In this document: piece by piece, positions 13,004 through 13,538 of the stretch
How the letters are laid out: the number at the start of each line of letters is the position of its first letter
Numbering within the stretch: the first letter of the stretch is position 1
Assembly: GCA_030613705.1 (NCBI GenBank)
Contig: JAUWLJ010000018.1
Span: 1-13,538 of the forward strand
Reading direction: 5' to 3'
Length of the DNA stretch: 13,538 nt
From: Chloroflexota bacterium
GTDB taxonomy: Bacteria; Chloroflexota; Anaerolineae; Anaerolineales; UBA4823
Made by a program: the position numbers and the translations under genes
Notes under the pieces: model-generated
Told to the model about the DNA's origin: nothing
Databases searched by the model: none
What the model saw: only the letters and a program-made list of their open reading frames with translations

Positions 13004-13538
13004 CTAAACTTCACTCCTTCCTCTATTCACCCAGCGCAGATACAAATTGTAAAGCATTGACTTGTAAACCCGGTCCCAGGTCCCAGCTGAGCGATGGACG
13101 GTCCCACCAAAACCACGCTTGAAACGATAGATTCCCCACAAGCCATCTGAGCGATGGCTGAATTCGGCCTCCAAGATCTCTTGATCATGATCAGGAATGC
13201 CCCACAAATCATACTGCGTGCAGCCCACAGATCGAGCCCATTTCATGGCCTCCCACTGCAGCAGGTATGTTGGCATACGTTCCCGATAAAGAGATGCGGA
13301 GGCGCCATACAAATACCATGATCTTTTACCCGCAGCGAATACCATCAGTGCGGCGAGCGGTTCATTGTCAAATTCTGCCAGCAGTAGTTCACAAGCCCCG
13401 GCTGGCTTGAAGCAGTTATAAGCCCTTCGGTAGTATTCCAAATTGTGTATCCAAAATTGGTCGCGTTCCCCCTTGGCTTGCATTAAGTGGAAAAAAATGT
13501 CAATGTCCGAGCTTGACCGGACAGACACTCCCTTTTTC
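13004..13538 (-). CDS. FemAB-family aminoacyltransferase, copy 2, partial (N-terminus beyond right edge)
   Basis: The C-terminal half of a second FemAB-type protein, transcribed first in this pair. The frame stays open to the right edge (…KKGVSVRSSSDIDIFFHLMQ), matching the TRRGVTVRPGISSDLNLLYR region of copy 1, so the GTG at 13528 is an internal codon and not the start. Shared landmarks are MPTYLLQWEAMKWARSVGCTQYDLWG, then IYRFKRGFGGTVHRSAGTWD. The conserved core suggests a tandem duplication followed by divergence: copy 2 has a longer loop after DLWGIPD (HDQEILEAEFSHRSDG) and a shorter C-terminus. Tandem Fem genes often add successive residues of a peptide bridge, so the two may have different positional specificity. 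Confidence 0.88.
   Translation of the reverse strand, partial: KKGVSVRSSSDIDIFFHLMQAKGERDQFWIHNLEYYRRAYNCFKPAGACELLLAEFDNEPLAALMVFAAGKRSWYLYGASASLYRERMPTYLLQWEAMKWARSVGCTQYDLWGIPDHDQEILEAEFSHRSDGLWGIYRFKRGFGGTVHRSAGTWDRVYKSMLYNLYLRWVNRGRSEV

Noticed and set aside
12378..13007. 209-codon plus-strand open frame across the FemAB genes
   Set aside because: It is antisense to two clear FemAB genes and its translation has no recognisable domain; it is a shadow frame.

Overview
The window looks like a piece of a chromosome from a monoderm-type member of the Chloroflexota, most likely an Anaerolineae-like filamentous bacterium. This is inferred from gene content and protein style (a rearranged complex I cluster, a TgpA-like transglutaminase, a sortase, tandem FemAB proteins, a GAF-PAS-cyclase), not from a marker gene. 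No rRNA, tRNA, CRISPR array, transposase or phage gene was seen. The base composition is moderate and even, with no clear island of foreign DNA.

Layout. Positions 1-3178 (minus strand) hold membrane-arm genes of respiratory complex I, read right to left: nuoA, then a 100-base gap with a hairpin terminator, then nuoH-nuoJ-nuoK-nuoL packed tightly, with nuoL running off the left edge. The genes usually found between A and H (B, C, D, E, F, G) and between H and J (I) are absent, so the peripheral arm must be encoded elsewhere. Divergent from nuoA is a GntR/HutC-family repressor (3428-4171), with a promoter overlapped by palindromes. It is followed by a long transaldolase-like gene (4258-5475) that ends in a very strong intrinsic terminator.

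From 5802 rightwards the theme changes to the cell envelope and signalling. On the plus strand are a polytopic membrane transglutaminase-like protein (5802-8240), a soluble GAF-PAS class III nucleotide cyclase 22 bases downstream (8263-9987), and a sortase-like protein (10115-10864) preceded by an 86-base nested inverted repeat. Converging on these from the right, on the minus strand, are two tandem FemAB-type aminoacyltransferases (the first-transcribed one cut by the right edge) and a D-cysteine desulfhydrase-like PLP enzyme. These three probably form one operon.

How they may work together. The nuo genes supply NADH:quinone oxidoreductase membrane subunits. The GntR regulator probably controls itself and perhaps the adjacent transaldolase-like gene in response to a sugar-derived effector. 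The right half combines three chemistries that form or rearrange amide bonds at the cell surface (transglutaminase, sortase, FemAB) with a predicted cAMP-producing sensor. That this is one functional envelope module is an inference from proximity only.

The only gene-free stretch above 300 bases is 5476-5801. It holds a terminator, a promoter candidate and a small dyad.
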